Assembly (NCBI RefSeq): GCF_026339995.1
Contig: NZ_JAPEPT010000005.1
Coordinates: forward strand, 744,001 to 808,000
Direction of reading: 5' to 3'
Origin: Streptomyces sp. NBC_01481
GTDB taxonomy: Bacteria > Actinomycetota > Actinomycetes > Streptomycetales > Streptomycetaceae
Length of the DNA stretch: 64,000 nucleotides
Shown: one piece after another, positions 25,359-34,182 of the stretch
Numbering within the stretch: the first letter of the stretch is position 1
Layout of the letters: each line of letters starts with the position of its first letter
Notes under the pieces: generated by a model
Told to the model about the DNA's origin: nothing
Database searches by the model: none
The model's input: the letters and a program-made list of their open reading frames with translations, nothing else
Program-made: the position numbers and the translations under genes

Positions 25359-25927
25359 CGCTCGCCGCCCGGCACCCAGAGCACGTCCCCGACCTCCTTG
25401 TTCGCGGTCCTCGCGAGGATGAACAGGAGGTCGGAAAGCCGGTTGAGATAGGTGGCCGTCAGCGGGTTCATGATGTCGCCGTGCACCTCCAGCGCCGCCC
25501 ATGTCGAGCGCTCCGCGCGCCGTACGACCGTGCAGGCCTGGTGCAGCAGGGCCGCCCCCGGCGTACCGCCCGGCAGGATGAAACTGCGCAGCTTCTCCAG
25601 CTGCTCGTTGAAGCGGTCGCAGTCCGCCTCGAGACGGTCGATGTAGAACTGCTCGACCCGCAGCGGCGGGTACTCCGGCTCCTCGACCACCGGTGTCGAC
25701 AGATCCGCACCCACGTCGAACAAGTCGTTCTGCACGCGGACGAGGACCTTCACAAGCTCTTCCGGCAGCTGCCCCAGCGCGACGGCCGTGCCGAGGACGG
25801 CATTGGCCTCATTGGCGTCGGCGTACGCGGCGATCCGCAGATCGGTCTTGGCGGTGCGGCTCATATCGCCCAGGGCGGTCGTGCCCTGGTCGCCGGTGCG
25901 GGTGTAGATGCGCGTGAGATTGACCAT
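25355..25927 (-). CDS. Cob(I)yrinic acid a,c-diamide adenosyltransferase, PduO type
   Basis: Transfers the adenosyl group of ATP to Co(I) to form adenosylcobalamin, cofactor of the acyl-CoA mutases. 190 aa from ATG 25927. Motifs: N-terminal YTRTGDQGTTALGDMSR (ATP loop), NEANAVLGTAV, and the C-terminal ERSTWAALE/YLNRLSDLLFILAR segment with the Arg/Asp pair of PduO-type enzymes. The 9 extra residues of the open frame upstream lack a ribosome site. It fits functionally with IcmA and MeaB in this window. Confidence 0.93.
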   Translation of the reverse strand: MVNLTRIYTRTGDQGTTALGDMSRTAKTDLRIAAYADANEANAVLGTAVALGQLPEELVKVLVRVQNDLFDVGADLSTPVVEEPEYPPLRVEQFYIDRLEADCDRFNEQLEKLRSFILPGGTPGAALLHQACTVVRRAERSTWAALEVHGDIMNPLTATYLNRLSDLLFILARTANKEVGDVLWVPGGER

Positions 25928-26134
25928 GAGGCCGAGCCTACGCCGCGGCCGCAAGCCGGGCGAAGTGGCTCATGAAGCGCTCAATTACGCGGTACGGGCC
26001 GCCTGATGGGCCGTACCGGTGTGATGTCCGTCATCCGAGACGTGACGCGCATCTCTTCACCGCCACAGGGCACCTCACGAGCGCTAACCTCCGCCGGAGA
26101 GCAGAAATGTAAACGGGTGTTAAGGGGTGCCGCA

Positions 26135-26983
26135 GTGGCCAGGAAGCTCGCCGTCATCGGGGCCGGACTCATGGGGTCCGGCATCGCGCAGGTCTCGGCC
26201 CAGGCGGGCTGGGAGGTCGTGCTGCGTGATGTCACCGACGCGGCTCTGACCCGTGGCACGGACGGCATCAAGGCCTCGTACGACAAGTTCGTCTCCAAGG
26301 GCAAGCTCGAAGCGGCCGACGCCGAAGCGGCCTTGGCGCGCATCACCACGACCACCGATCTGGACGGCGCCGCCGACGCGGACATCGTCGTCGAGGCGGT
26401 CTTCGAGAAGCTCGAGGTCAAGCACGAGATCTTCCGTACGCTCGACAAGCTCGTACGGGAGGACACCGTCCTCGCCTCCAACACCTCCGCCATCCCGATC
26501 ACGAAGATCGCCGCGGTGACGGAGCGTCCGGACCGTGTAGTCGGCGCGCACTTCTTCTCGCCCGTCCCCATGATGCAGCTGTGCGAGCTGGTGCGCGGCT
26601 ACAAGACGAGCGACGAAACCCTCGCCACCACGCGGGAGTTCGCCGAGTCCGTCGGCAAGACCTGCATCGTCGTCAACCGCGACGTCGCCGGGTTTGTCAC
26701 CACCCGCCTCATCTCGGCGCTGATCGTCGAGGCCGCGAAGCTGTACGAATCGGGCGTCGCGTCCGCCGAGGACATCGACATCGCCTGCAAGCTGGGCTTC
26801 GGCCACGCCATGGGGCCGCTCGCCACCGCCGACCTGACGGGCGTGGACATCCTGCTGCACGCCACGAGCAACATCTACACCGAGTCCCAGGACGAGAAGT
26901 TCGCCCCGCCGGAGCTGATGCGCCGGATGGTGGACGCCGGTGACATCGGACGCAAGAGCGGGCAGGGCTTCTACAAGCACTGA
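26135..26983 (+). CDS. 3-hydroxybutyryl-CoA dehydrogenase
   Basis: NAD(P)-dependent oxidation/reduction between acetoacetyl-CoA and 3-hydroxybutyryl-CoA. 282 aa from GTG 26135 (AAGGGG 9 bases upstream); the longer open frame from 26006 is unlikely. Rossmann motif KLAVIGAGLMGSGIAQ, the VVEAVFEKLEVKHEIF strand, SNTSAIPITKIA with catalytic Ser, and GAHFFSPVPMMQLCELVRG with the catalytic His, then PATSRL-equivalent DVAGFVTTRLI in the C-terminal dimer domain. Used for butyryl-CoA or ethylmalonyl-CoA extender supply; monocistronic. Confidence 0.93.
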   Translation: MARKLAVIGAGLMGSGIAQVSAQAGWEVVLRDVTDAALTRGTDGIKASYDKFVSKGKLEAADAEAALARITTTTDLDGAADADIVVEAVFEKLEVKHEIFRTLDKLVREDTVLASNTSAIPITKIAAVTERPDRVVGAHFFSPVPMMQLCELVRGYKTSDETLATTREFAESVGKTCIVVNRDVAGFVTTRLISALIVEAAKLYESGVASAEDIDIACKLGFGHAMGPLATADLTGVDILLHATSNIYTESQDEKFAPPELMRRMVDAGDIGRKSGQGFYKH

Positions 26984-27155
26984 CCCTCATCGACCGGTTT
27001 GGTATCACCCCGAGGGGTGAATTCGGTATCGGTTCGCTTACAAAGCGCAACTGCTGCGCCCATGCGGGAGTCAGTTGTTGCAGAACTTGAAGAGCGAACC
27101 AGCAGAGCAAACCAGAAGAGATCACAGGGCACTGACGCACTCACGGGGAGCGCAT

Positions 27156-27479
27156 ATGCACATCAGGGGCGACCACGCCGAGCTGGTCGTCGGGGGCCGC
27201 CTCGACGTCCGCAGCGCGGCGGACGCCCGTACGGTCCTGCACTCGGCCGTCGACGACGGAGACGGCGACCTGGTGCTCGACCTGACCGACCTCGACTCCT
27301 GGGACGCCACCGGACTGGGAGTCATCATGGGCGCGCACCGCAGAGCCGGCCGGTGCGGTCGCCGGCTGGTGCTGCGCGGCGTACCGCCTCAGATGCAGCG
27401 ACTGCTGGTCGCCACCCGGCTGCACCGGATTCTTGCCATCGAAGGCGGCATCGCGGCCGAATCGCTCCCCCGGGTGTGA
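27156..27479 (+). CDS. STAS-domain protein (anti-sigma factor antagonist-like)
   Basis: 107 aa, ATG 27156 with GGGGAG upstream. STAS fold of the SpoIIAA/RsbV type, which bind anti-sigma kinases and release sigma factors when unphosphorylated. The phosphorylation site loop reads LDSWDATGLGVI: Thr replaces the usual Ser. No anti-sigma kinase or sigma gene is adjacent, so the partner is unknown. Confidence 0.82.
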   Translation: MHIRGDHAELVVGGRLDVRSAADARTVLHSAVDDGDGDLVLDLTDLDSWDATGLGVIMGAHRRAGRCGRRLVLRGVPPQMQRLLVATRLHRILAIEGGIAAESLPRV

Positions 27480-27737
27480 ACCGTGCGACGCTCGCAATCC
27501 TCATGAGACTGTGACGTCGCGGACGGGGCAGTACCCCGCCCCTTTGTAGATACTGAGCGAAGGTCTAAGGTTCGGTCGCCCGGCGAATTGAAAGACCCAG
27601 CGGCGGGCACCGGACCGAAGCGACAGCGGGGCGTGCAGAAAGGCCGGAGGGACAATCCGCACGCGACTCCGCCACCGGAACTCGAACAACATCGGCGGGG
27701 ACGAAGCTCAGCGAAGCGCATCTGGGGGGCTTGGACC

Positions 27738-30182
27738 ATGGACAACGACAGTTTCGGCGATGGCGCGGGCCAGGCCCGGCCCCCGCGCGACACCGGCGCC
27801 CCGGACTTCAAGAAGTCGGCGTCGGCGCCCGCGCGCACCTTCCAGCTCGTGGCGGGCGACTTCCTGCTCACCGTCAACCCCGTCGACGGCAGCGAGATAG
27901 AGCCCTGCCCGCCGGGGCAGCTGCCCACCCGGCCGGGCCGGCACAGCGAGGCCGAGCGCACCGAGCGGCAGCGCGCGGCGCAGCCGCCCGTACCGGCCGG
28001 GCCTCCCGCACCGCGGCTGCCGCTGCTCGAGCGCGGCGAGGAGCGCGAGCGGCTGGTACGGCTGCTCGGCCACGGCCGCTCGGTCCGGCTCACCGGACCC
28101 GCGGGCTCCGGGCGCAGCGCCCTGCTCGACATCGTCGCCGAGGACTGCGCGAACCTCGCGCCCGACGGAGTCGTACGCCTCAGCGGCCACCACCGCACCC
28201 CCACCGAACTGCTCCACGAGCTCTTCGCCGCCGTCCACAGCGCTCCGCTGTACCGGCCCGACCGCGCCGCGCTGCTCGAACACGTCAAGGACATCGGCGC
28301 GATCGTCGTCCTCGACGACCTGGAGTTCGGCGGCGCCGCCCTCGGCGAGCTGCTCGACGCCGCGCCCGAGTGCGCCTTCCTGGTCGCGGCCACACCCGAT
28401 GTCGCCGCACCCGCGGCCGACTCGCACCTCGAAGAGGTCTTCCTCGCCGGACTGGGCCGAAGCGCCTCGCTGGAGCTGCTTCAGCGCACCGTGGAGCGGC
28501 CGCTCACCGAGGACGAGTCGAACTGGGCGGGCGACCTCTGGTTCGAGTCCGAGGGCCTGCCGCTGCGCTTCGTCCAGGCGGGCGCGCTGCTGCGGCAGTG
28601 CGACAGCCTGCGCACCGACCCGGAGACCCTCGACGACTACACGCCCTTCGACGGCGTCCAGGAAGTCGAGGTACCGCTGCCGACGCTGGGGGAGGGGGCC
28701 GCGCCGGCTGCCCTGCTCGCCTCCCGGCTGAGCGAGTCCGCCCGCGAGACCCTGCGCTTCGCGGTCGCGCTCGGCGGCGAGGTACCGCACCAGGCGCATC
28801 TGCCGGCGCTCGTGGGCGACACCCACGCGGACGCCGCGCTCGGCGAGCTGATGAGCTGCGGCCTGCTCTCCCCGGTCGGTACGCGCTACCGGCTCGCGGC
28901 CGGTGTGATGGCGCAGCTGACGGAGAAGGGCTACGCCGACGAGGCGACCGCCCATGCCCACACCGCCGCCCAGCACTACGCCTGGTGGGCCGGGCACCCG
29001 TCCGTCACCCCCGAGCGGGCTGTGGCCGAGGCGGACGCCGTTCTCGCCGCGCTCGGCATGCTGGTGCCGGGCCTTGAGGCCGGACATCCCAGCGCGGCCG
29101 TCCTGCTCGCCCGCAGCGCGGCGCCGGCCTTCGCGGCGGGCCTGCACTGGAGCGCCTGGGAGCGGGCCCTGCGGGCCGGCTCCGAAGCGGCCCGTATCGC
29201 GGGGGAGGTGGCCGAAGAGGCGTACTTCCACCACGAGCTGGGCGTTCTCGCGCTGTGCACCGGAAACCTGGACCGGGCGCGTGCCGAGCTGGAGACCTCC
29301 ATCGGCATGCGCGGCGCGCTCTCCGACAAGCGCGGAACCGTCGCGGGACGCAGGGCGCTCGCGCTCGTCGAGGACCGCTCGGGCGGGCCCGTCGTCGCGG
29401 CACGTACCCCGGCGGGCGAGGAGGTACCGGCCGCGCGTTCCGAGCAGTCGGCGTCGCCGCCCGGAGGCGTACTGGCGCCCGTGCTGCCGCTGGGCCGCGG
29501 CATCGGACCCGGCCCGGGAGCCGTGGGAGCGCCGAAGGAGGACGAGGAGCCCGCGACGCTGCTGGCACGGCAGACGCCGGCCGGGGGCGGCGTGAAGCCG
29601 AGCCGCCGCCGTGCCGTCTTCGGCGGCGCACGGCGCAACCTGGTCGCCGCGGGCGCGGGCGCACTGCTCGCCGCGGTGCTCGGCACGGTGGTGACGCTCG
29701 GGGCGACCTCTGACCAGCAGGACCCGCCGAGCAACAAGGTCAGGAACGGCCAGTCCGCGAACGAGGACGACGGCAGCGACGGCCTGGACGCGGACGTGCC
29801 CGCGGACGGCTCGACCAACAGCCCGGGCGGCGGGCCCGCGGACGACCCGAAGAACCCGGACCCGGTGACGCCGGGGGCGAGTTCGTCGACGGGCGACGCG
29901 GCGACGCCGGAAGGGCGGCCGTCGTCGAACGCGTCGACGCCGGGCGGGAGACCTTCGACATCGGGCAAGCCGCCGACGCCGACGAAGTCCTCGACGACCA
30001 AGCCGACTTCGCCCCCCTCGTCGTCTTCGCCGACCCCGACTCCGACGACCACGCCGCCTGCCAGCTCACCGCCGCCGTCCTCGTCCCCGCCCCCGGCGGG
30101 CGGCGGAGAGGGAAGCTCGGCCAGCACCCCGATGACCAGCAGCGCCGCCCCCTCGGACTCCGGCAGCGCACCCGTCATCTGA
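27738..30182 (+). CDS. Membrane-anchored STAND-like ATPase domain protein with secreted-side low-complexity tail
   Basis: Unrecognised Streptomyces family. ATG 27738 gives 814 aa (the open frame begins at 27588 without a ribosome site). Residues ~1-100 are Pro/Arg-rich; then a P-loop region with VRLTGPAGSGRSALLDIV (Walker A, Arg instead of Lys) and IVVLDDLEF (Walker B), followed by helical/TPR-like repeats (LARSAAPAFAAGLHWSAWER, ARAELETSIGMRGALSDKRG). A single hydrophobic segment NLVAAGAGALLAAVLGTVVTL lies near residue 650, after which ~140 residues of Ser/Thr/Pro/Gly-rich sequence should be outside. Predicted topology: cytoplasmic ATPase, one membrane pass, extracellular stalk. Function unknown. 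Confidence 0.75.
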   Translation: MDNDSFGDGAGQARPPRDTGAPDFKKSASAPARTFQLVAGDFLLTVNPVDGSEIEPCPPGQLPTRPGRHSEAERTERQRAAQPPVPAGPPAPRLPLLERGEERERLVRLLGHGRSVRLTGPAGSGRSALLDIVAEDCANLAPDGVVRLSGHHRTPTELLHELFAAVHSAPLYRPDRAALLEHVKDIGAIVVLDDLEFGGAALGELLDAAPECAFLVAATPDVAAPAADSHLEEVFLAGLGRSASLELLQRTVERPLTEDESNWAGDLWFESEGLPLRFVQAGALLRQCDSLRTDPETLDDYTPFDGVQEVEVPLPTLGEGAAPAALLASRLSESARETLRFAVALGGEVPHQAHLPALVGDTHADAALGELMSCGLLSPVGTRYRLAAGVMAQLTEKGYADEATAHAHTAAQHYAWWAGHPSVTPERAVAEADAVLAALGMLVPGLEAGHPSAAVLLARSAAPAFAAGLHWSAWERALRAGSEAARIAGEVAEEAYFHHELGVLALCTGNLDRARAELETSIGMRGALSDKRGTVAGRRALALVEDRSGGPVVAARTPAGEEVPAARSEQSASPPGGVLAPVLPLGRGIGPGPGAVGAPKEDEEPATLLARQTPAGGGVKPSRRRAVFGGARRNLVAAGAGALLAAVLGTVVTLGATSDQQDPPSNKVRNGQSANEDDGSDGLDADVPADGSTNSPGGGPADDPKNPDPVTPGASSSTGDAATPEGRPSSNASTPGGRPSTSGKPPTPTKSSTTKPTSPPSSSSPTPTPTTTPPASSPPPSSSPPPAGGGEGSSASTPMTSSAAPSDSGSAPVI

Positions 30183-30200
30183 CCGCGTCACCACACACCA

Positions 30201-30233
30201 CGGCCCCGGACCGCCTCGCCGTCCGGGGCCGTA
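30201..30233. terminator. Bidirectional terminator
   Basis: Perfect 12-bp stem (30201-30212 with 30222-30233), 9-base loop, between the convergent ATPase-like gene and nucS. Confidence 0.8.
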
Positions 30234-30257
30234 CTCGTGCCACAGGCTCAGGCGGCC

Positions 30258-30920
30258 TCAGAACAGCCGCAGCTTGTCGTCCTCGATGCCCCGCAGCGCG
30301 TTGTAGTCCAGCACCACGCACCCGATTCCGCGGTCCGTCGCCAGCACCCGCGCCTGCGGCTTGATCTCCTGCGCCGCGAACAGGCCTTTCACCGGCGCCA
30401 GATGCGGGTCCCGGTTCAGCAGTTCCAGATAGCGCGTGAGCTGTTCGACCCCGTCGATCTCGCCGCGCCGCTTGATCTCGACGGCCACTGTCCCGCCGTC
30501 CGAGTCGCGGCACAGGATGTCCACCGGGCCGATGGCTGTGGGGTATTCGCGCCGGATCAGGCTGTAGCCCTCGCCCAGTGTTTCGATCCGGTCCGCGAGC
30601 AGTTCCTGCAGATGCGCTTCCACGCCGTCCTTGATCAGGCCGGGGTCCACGCCCAGTTCGTGCGAGGAGTCATGGAGGATTTCCTCCATCGTGATGATCA
30701 GTTTCTCGCCCGCTTTGTTGATGACGGTCCAGACGCTGTCGTCACCCTCCTTGAGTGTGCAGGGAGGGGACATCCAGTTCAGGGGTTTGTACGCCCTGTC
30801 GTCCGCGTGGATCGAGACGCTGCCGTCGGCCTTGACCAGGATCAGACGGGGAGCGGAGGGCAGGTGGGCGGTGAGCCGGCCCGCGTAATCCACGGAGCAG
30901 CGGGCGATGACAAGACGCAT
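30258..30920 (-). CDS. nucS: Mismatch-specific endonuclease NucS (EndoMS)
   Basis: Actinobacteria lack MutS/MutL; NucS cleaves both strands at mismatches and carries post-replicative repair. ATG 30920 gives 220 aa, the family size. N-terminal dimerisation domain (MRLVIARCSVDYAGRLTAHL) and a C-terminal RecB-like nuclease domain with IGPVDILCRDSDGG, AVEIKRRGEIDGVEQLTRYL (D, E-x-K and Q-x3-Y catalytic motifs). The terminal EDDKLRLF resembles the beta-clamp interaction motif. The ORF extends upstream to 31214 but this is not coding-like. Confidence 0.95.
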   Translation of the reverse strand: MRLVIARCSVDYAGRLTAHLPSAPRLILVKADGSVSIHADDRAYKPLNWMSPPCTLKEGDDSVWTVINKAGEKLIITMEEILHDSSHELGVDPGLIKDGVEAHLQELLADRIETLGEGYSLIRREYPTAIGPVDILCRDSDGGTVAVEIKRRGEIDGVEQLTRYLELLNRDPHLAPVKGLFAAQEIKPQARVLATDRGIGCVVLDYNALRGIEDDKLRLF

Positions 30921-31212
30921 GGTCGGCAACGCTACTCGACGCGGACCGGTGCGCGCGATTCTCCCACCCGTAGCCCACCGCCACCCTCGTGCGAGGCCGT
31001 TCGCGCTGCCTGCCCCTTTTCGCCCTGTTCGGTATTGGCCGGTTGTGCTCCCAATCTCCTGGTGCCCTCCGGACGGCGCACTTACCGTGTAAGCGGGAGG
31101 TTGTCGGTCATGCACTCTGCGTCGTCGTGCGTCGTTCGTACGACGTCGTTGTCCGTCGTCCTCCTTCCCTGCCCGTAAGACCCCGTTCACCGGGGTCGCG
31201 AGAGGAGAACCC

Positions 31213-31605
31213 ATGTCGCTCGACGTCTCACCGGCGCTGTTGGAACAGGCCGAGCGAGGCGAGGTCGACGAAGCTGCATTCGTCGACTGCGTCCGGACCT
31301 CCCTGCCCTTCGCATGGGAGATGATCAGTTCTCTGGTGGCTCAGCTGAAGGTGGACGGCGGCGACTTCGCCGACAACCAGACGCCGCCGCCGGACGAGCA
31401 GGCACGTGGTCAGCTGCTGCGTGCGCTCGCGAGTGACGCCATTCGCGGTGCGCTCCAACGGCACTTCGGGGTGCGCCTCGCATTCCAGAACTGCCACCGC
31501 GTCGCGGTGTTCCCGCTGGACTCCTCGGTCGACGAGCGGCTTGCCCGCTTCACTTCCATACGGGGCCAGTTGCTCAACCAGTCGCCCGAACTGCGCGACT
31601 GCTGA
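31213..31605 (+). CDS. SCO5389 family protein
   Basis: 130-aa soluble protein conserved in Streptomyces and divergent from nucS. ATG with AGGAG 8 bases upstream. N-terminal SLDVSPALLEQAERGEVDEAAFVDCVRTSLP is a helical segment, and the family keeps FGVRLAFQNCHRVAVFPL. No catalytic motif. The 292-bp divergent gap to nucS holds a CCCCG-TTCA-CGGGG hairpin just before its ribosome site and otherwise no feature I can name. Confidence 0.8.
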   Translation: MSLDVSPALLEQAERGEVDEAAFVDCVRTSLPFAWEMISSLVAQLKVDGGDFADNQTPPPDEQARGQLLRALASDAIRGALQRHFGVRLAFQNCHRVAVFPLDSSVDERLARFTSIRGQLLNQSPELRDC

Positions 31606-31612
31606 CGTCTTT

Positions 31613-31669
31613 TGCTGCCGCTCCGCATCGCGGGAGGTGCTACAGATGTCGGAGCGGCAGCACCTCCCG
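31613..31669. terminator. Convergent terminator with two overlapping stems
   Basis: Stem 1: 31613-31625 with 31650-31662 (13 bp). Stem 2: CGGGAGGTGC (31631-31640) with GCACCTCCCG (31660-31669). They share bases 31660-31662 and interleave, so they are alternative or form a pseudoknot. Located between convergent genes. Confidence 0.6.
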
Positions 31670-31688
31670 TGCGGTGGCGAAGCGCCGG

Positions 31689-32720
31689 TCAGCCGAGCAG
31701 AGGCAGCACTTCCGTGCCGAGCCGCCGCACGTTCTCCTCGGTGGCGGCGAGGTCGCCGGAGCCCTCGGCGAGCAGGGCGAAGCGGGTGATCCCGGTGCGT
31801 TCCGCGGTGGCCGCGATCCGGTCCGCGGCGAGCCGGGGCGGGCCCACCGGGTGCAGCCCGCACAGCAGTTCCGTGTATGCCACGGGGTCCCGCATGGCGC
31901 GGGGGCGCCCGTCGACCGTCACATGGGCGTCCAGGCCCTGCTTGAGCCAGCCGGGCATCGTCTTGACCAGAGTCTCCGTGGCCTCGGCCGTGCGGTCGTC
32001 GATCTGGACCACTCCGGCCGACACATGTCCGGCGTTGCGGACCTCCTCGGGCGGATGTCCTGCGGCGAGCGCGTGCGTACGCCAGAGTGCCACCATGTCC
32101 GCCTTCTCCCCGTCGTCGCAGTGCATCCCGAGCAGCATCGGCAGTCCGTGCTCGGCGGCGAGCTTCACGCTCTTCGGGGACGTGCAGGCGACGATCACCT
32201 CGGGGCCCTGGGCGGGGCCGCCGATCAGCTCGTCCGGCCTTGGTACGACCGGGACTTCACGGAAGGTGAATCGTTCCCCGCGCGCCGCGACGCGGGGTTC
32301 GCGCAGCCAGCGCAGCAGCAGGTCCAGGGATTCGGGAAAGTCCCTCTCGTACGCGGCGAGACCCGTGCCGAAGACCTCCAGATCGACCCAGGGGCCGCCG
32401 CGGCCCACGCCGAGCGAGAACCTGCCTCCGCTGGTGAGATGCAGCAGCGCCGCCTGCTCGCCCAGCGCCACGGGATGGGCGTTCGGCAGCACGCTCACGG
32501 CCGTGCCGACGCGGATCCGCCTGGTACGGCCGAGCAGCAGGGCGGCGAGCGTCACAGCCGACGGACAGACGCCGTACGGCACGAAATGGTGCTCGGCGAG
32601 CCAGACCGAATCGAGCCCGGACTCCTCCGCGACCTCGGCGGACCGCACCGCTCGGTGCAGAGCCTCCCCCTGCCCCTGGCCCGGGAATTGGGCAGCCAGT
32701 ACAAAAGTTCCCACGCGCAT
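31689..32720 (-). CDS. LLM-class flavin-dependent oxidoreductase (luciferase-like monooxygenase)
   Basis: 343 aa TIM-barrel enzyme using FMNH2 or F420. Signature segments: GTFVLAAQFPGQGQGEALHR, GLDSVWLAEHHFVPYGVCPS, RIRVGTAVSVLPNAHPVALGEQ, GRFSLGVGRGGPWVDLEVFG. ATG with GGAGGCAA upstream. The substrate cannot be predicted; it stands alone between two convergent/divergent neighbours. Confidence 0.88.
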   Translation of the reverse strand: MRVGTFVLAAQFPGQGQGEALHRAVRSAEVAEESGLDSVWLAEHHFVPYGVCPSAVTLAALLLGRTRRIRVGTAVSVLPNAHPVALGEQAALLHLTSGGRFSLGVGRGGPWVDLEVFGTGLAAYERDFPESLDLLLRWLREPRVAARGERFTFREVPVVPRPDELIGGPAQGPEVIVACTSPKSVKLAAEHGLPMLLGMHCDDGEKADMVALWRTHALAAGHPPEEVRNAGHVSAGVVQIDDRTAEATETLVKTMPGWLKQGLDAHVTVDGRPRAMRDPVAYTELLCGLHPVGPPRLAADRIAATAERTGITRFALLAEGSGDLAATEENVRRLGTEVLPLLG

Positions 32721-32933
32721 CGCCTATTGCCTCCTTGCGGCCGACGCGTCACTCCCCCTACCGGCAACAACGTCTGACACGTGCCAAAGGCACGGCCAAT
32801 CGTGAAGTTGTTGCGATTTTCCGGTAACTGCCCCCTGTGGGTGTCCCGGTCTCACGCCGTGCGTTACGTGTACCCCTGACAGCGGCCCGTAGGCTGGAGG
32901 GGAACTGTCCGGACTTGCCCCGTGAGGTGTCAC

Positions 32934-33266
32934 GTGTCCCCGCGCCGCAACCGCCCCCGAGGCGGCGAGAAGCCGACCGAGCATGCCAGCGAGCCGGGCG
33001 AGAGGTACGGCGGCTTCGGCCGGAGCGAGTCCTGGCAGGGCGAGGACTGGGCGGTCCGCCATGTCGCGGGCGCAAGTGCCGCGGGCAAGAGGTATCGCTG
33101 CCCGGGCTGCGACCAGGAGATCCCCTCGGGGGTGCCGCATGTGGTCGCCTGGCCGGAACACGGCGGCGGCGTGGAGGACCGGCGGCACTGGCACAAGGCG
33201 TGCTGGAACGCGAAGGACCGCCGCACCACGCGGGTGCAGCGGTCCCGTAACGCGCCCAGATACTGA
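32934..33266 (+). CDS. Small treble-clef zinc-finger protein, function unknown
   Basis: 110 aa from GTG 32934 with GAGG upstream (a second GTG at 32922 is possible). Arg-rich N-terminus, then YRCPGCDQEIPSG and RRHWHKACW, i.e. C-x2-C plus H-x2-C ligands compatible with one zinc. Conserved in Streptomyces and often labelled ATP/GTP-binding without basis that I can see. Divergent from the flavin oxidoreductase; the 213-bp gap shows no clear boxes. Confidence 0.75.
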   Translation: MSPRRNRPRGGEKPTEHASEPGERYGGFGRSESWQGEDWAVRHVAGASAAGKRYRCPGCDQEIPSGVPHVVAWPEHGGGVEDRRHWHKACWNAKDRRTTRVQRSRNAPRY

Positions 33267-33330
33267 AGAGCAGTCGGACGCCGGAGTGGTCGGGCGCCGG
33301 AGCAGGCGGACGCCCGAGCGGCCCGAGCGG

Positions 33331-34182
33331 TCAGACGTCGCGCTTCTGGAGCGAGAAGAAGGCGCCGGCCATCGCCACCGCCGTCACCCCGATCAGGATC
33401 CACAGCGGGGTCCAGCCGGTGGGGCCCGTGTCGGTGAGCGCGGCCTCGCTGTAGAACGCGATGAGCAGGCTCGGGATCGCGTAGTCCAGCAGAGCCCGCT
33501 GTACGTCCTTGAGCGCTTCCGAGAACATGAACATGGCGGCCACCAGCGGCAGCAGCATCACGCCGATCATGATCGTGATCGCGCCGGCCGAGTGCCGGAT
33601 GATCGTGCCGATGGCGAGGGCCAGCAGCCCGAGGACGGCGACGAACAGGCCCACGCCCACCGTCGCGCGGAACCACTCCTCGCCGGTCGACTCACGGCCG
33701 GTGGTCACGATGCTGTTCTGCAGCGCGCCGACGAGCCCGGCGAGCACCGTGGTCAGGGTGAAGACGAGCACGAAGAAGACGAGCGCCTTGGCGGCGAGCA
33801 CCCGCGCGCGACCCGGGCACGCCGTCAGCGTCGTACGGATCATGCCGGTGCCGAACTCGGACGCGATGGTCAGCACGCCCAGCGTGACCACGCAGATGGA
33901 GCCGAGCAGGACACCGTAGAAGCCGAGGAAGAGGGGCGACTGGTCGCCGAGATCGGCCTCCGAGGCGGAGGCGGCCACCGCGGCCAGCACGCCGAGCCCG
34001 ATCATCAGCACGATCATGACGCCGAGCGTCCACATCGTGGAGCGTACGGAACGGATCTTGGTCCACTCGGAGGCGAGGGCGTCGCCGAGGTGGGCACTGC
34101 GCACGGGGATCGGCGAGGAGTATGTCCCGGCGGGCGCGCCGTGCTGCTGGTACGTCGCCTGCTGCTGGTACGGGGTGCTCAT
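33331..34182 (-). CDS. ABC-2 type transporter permease (copy 2)
   Basis: 283 aa: Gln/Tyr-rich N-terminus, then LASEWTKIRSVRSTMWTLGV (the ABC-2 start seen in NatB/YhaP-like Streptomyces permeases) and six hydrophobic segments ending SLQKRDV. ATG 34182 overlaps the ATPase stop (ATGA). With the upstream ATPase it forms an exporter; paralogous to 36307-37086. Confidence 0.88.
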   Translation of the reverse strand: MSTPYQQQATYQQHGAPAGTYSSPIPVRSAHLGDALASEWTKIRSVRSTMWTLGVMIVLMIGLGVLAAVAASASEADLGDQSPLFLGFYGVLLGSICVVTLGVLTIASEFGTGMIRTTLTACPGRARVLAAKALVFFVLVFTLTTVLAGLVGALQNSIVTTGRESTGEEWFRATVGVGLFVAVLGLLALAIGTIIRHSAGAITIMIGVMLLPLVAAMFMFSEALKDVQRALLDYAIPSLLIAFYSEAALTDTGPTGWTPLWILIGVTAVAMAGAFFSLQKRDV

